64,000 nt of DNA from Cerasibacillus terrae (GTDB lineage: Bacteria; Bacillota; Bacilli; Bacillales; Amphibacillaceae): contig NZ_VDUW01000005.1 in the NCBI RefSeq assembly GCF_008039555.1, forward strand, positions 62,001 to 126,000, in the 5' to 3' direction. Position 1 is the first letter of the stretch, and each line of letters begins with the position of its first letter. Positions 63,888-64,000 of the stretch are shown here, one piece after another. Below the pieces are notes generated by a model. That model saw only the letters and a program-made list of their open reading frames with translations, did not search any database and had not been told where the DNA came from. The translations under genes and the position numbers were made by a program.

Positions 63888-64000
63888 CTAGTCCTTTCTT
63901 CTTTGACCTTCATATAATCTTTTAAAGTCATCAAACAACTCATTTTCCCAAGTTTCATCATCAAATGTCTCATATGACACAACTATTGCCTCAAATTCCT
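63888..64000 (-). CDS. C-terminal end of a gene running off the window (BREX position)
   Basis: The last 37 codons, ending YEGQRRKD and a TAG stop, are visible on the minus strand. They are acidic then basic and belong to no family that I can recognise. In a BREX type 1 operon pglX would be expected here, directly upstream of pglZ, but an inserted small gene is equally possible. Confidence 0.6.
   Translation of the reverse strand, partial: EFEAIVVSYETFDDETWENELFDDFKRLYEGQRRKD

Overview
The window looks like a chromosomal segment of a low-GC, probably spore-forming member of the Bacillaceae. The evidence is AT-rich DNA, strong AGGAGG-type ribosome binding sites, frequent TTG and GTG starts, a proline T-box in front of proBA, kip/ycs-type genes, a YfhD family protein, CsbD, QueT and an anaerobic class III ribonucleotide reductase with NrdR boxes. 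The genus cannot be fixed from the sequence alone. No rRNA, tRNA, prophage or CRISPR array was seen.

Positions 1-13000 hold a CorC/HlyC-type membrane protein, a DinB-like protein, a complete spermidine/putrescine ABC operon (potABCD), an RNase HI, a soluble DUF3298 protein, nrdDG and a uridine-kinase-like P-loop protein. Positions 12100-24900 hold a membrane and cell-envelope cluster: RDD, SpoIIM-like, DUF58, MoxR, DUF4350, DUF4129 and a polytopic membrane protein. This is followed on the same strand by a lipoprotein and a MotB/OmpA-MotA/ExbB pair whose long coiled-coil tail resembles ZorAB of the Zorya defence system but which has no Zorya effector beside it. Then come an AIM24 protein, YfhD and a BASS/ACR3 transporter. 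Positions 25000-32800 hold a GlcD-type oxidase, T-box-proBA, queT, an SDR dehydrogenase, a Tad2-like DUF2829 protein, a TPR pseudogene and csbD.

Positions 33000-48900 form the most structured region. A ycsI-ycsG(NRAMP)-pxpA operon is divergent from pxpB-pxpC-accB-accC, which is followed by a convergent IclR regulator (KipR-like). Next is a complete four-gene Wadjet (JetDABC) anti-plasmid cassette with overlapping genes, and then a second, highly similar NRAMP gene. The two NRAMP copies are direct repeats about 13.7 kb apart that bracket pxpABC, accBC, kipR and Wadjet. Positions 49800-58700 hold an enoyl-CoA hydratase, an IS110 element, a C45 hydrolase with a YfcC-type transporter, two small membrane proteins, a type I toxin-antitoxin locus with a 26-residue holin-like toxin, and an HrtAB/MacB-like ABC exporter. 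The right edge carries brxL and pglZ of a BREX type 1-like phage defence system that runs off the window.

Several repeat families are scattered between genes: a 153-bp structured element (three tandem copies plus three dispersed, one internally deleted), an eleven-copy 51-bp minisatellite, a ~30-bp sequence lying immediately after the stop codon of four separate genes, and a long GC-rich palindrome beside the IS110 element. Several gene starts below are moved from the longest possible start to one that fits a ribosome binding site; the reason is given in each entry.
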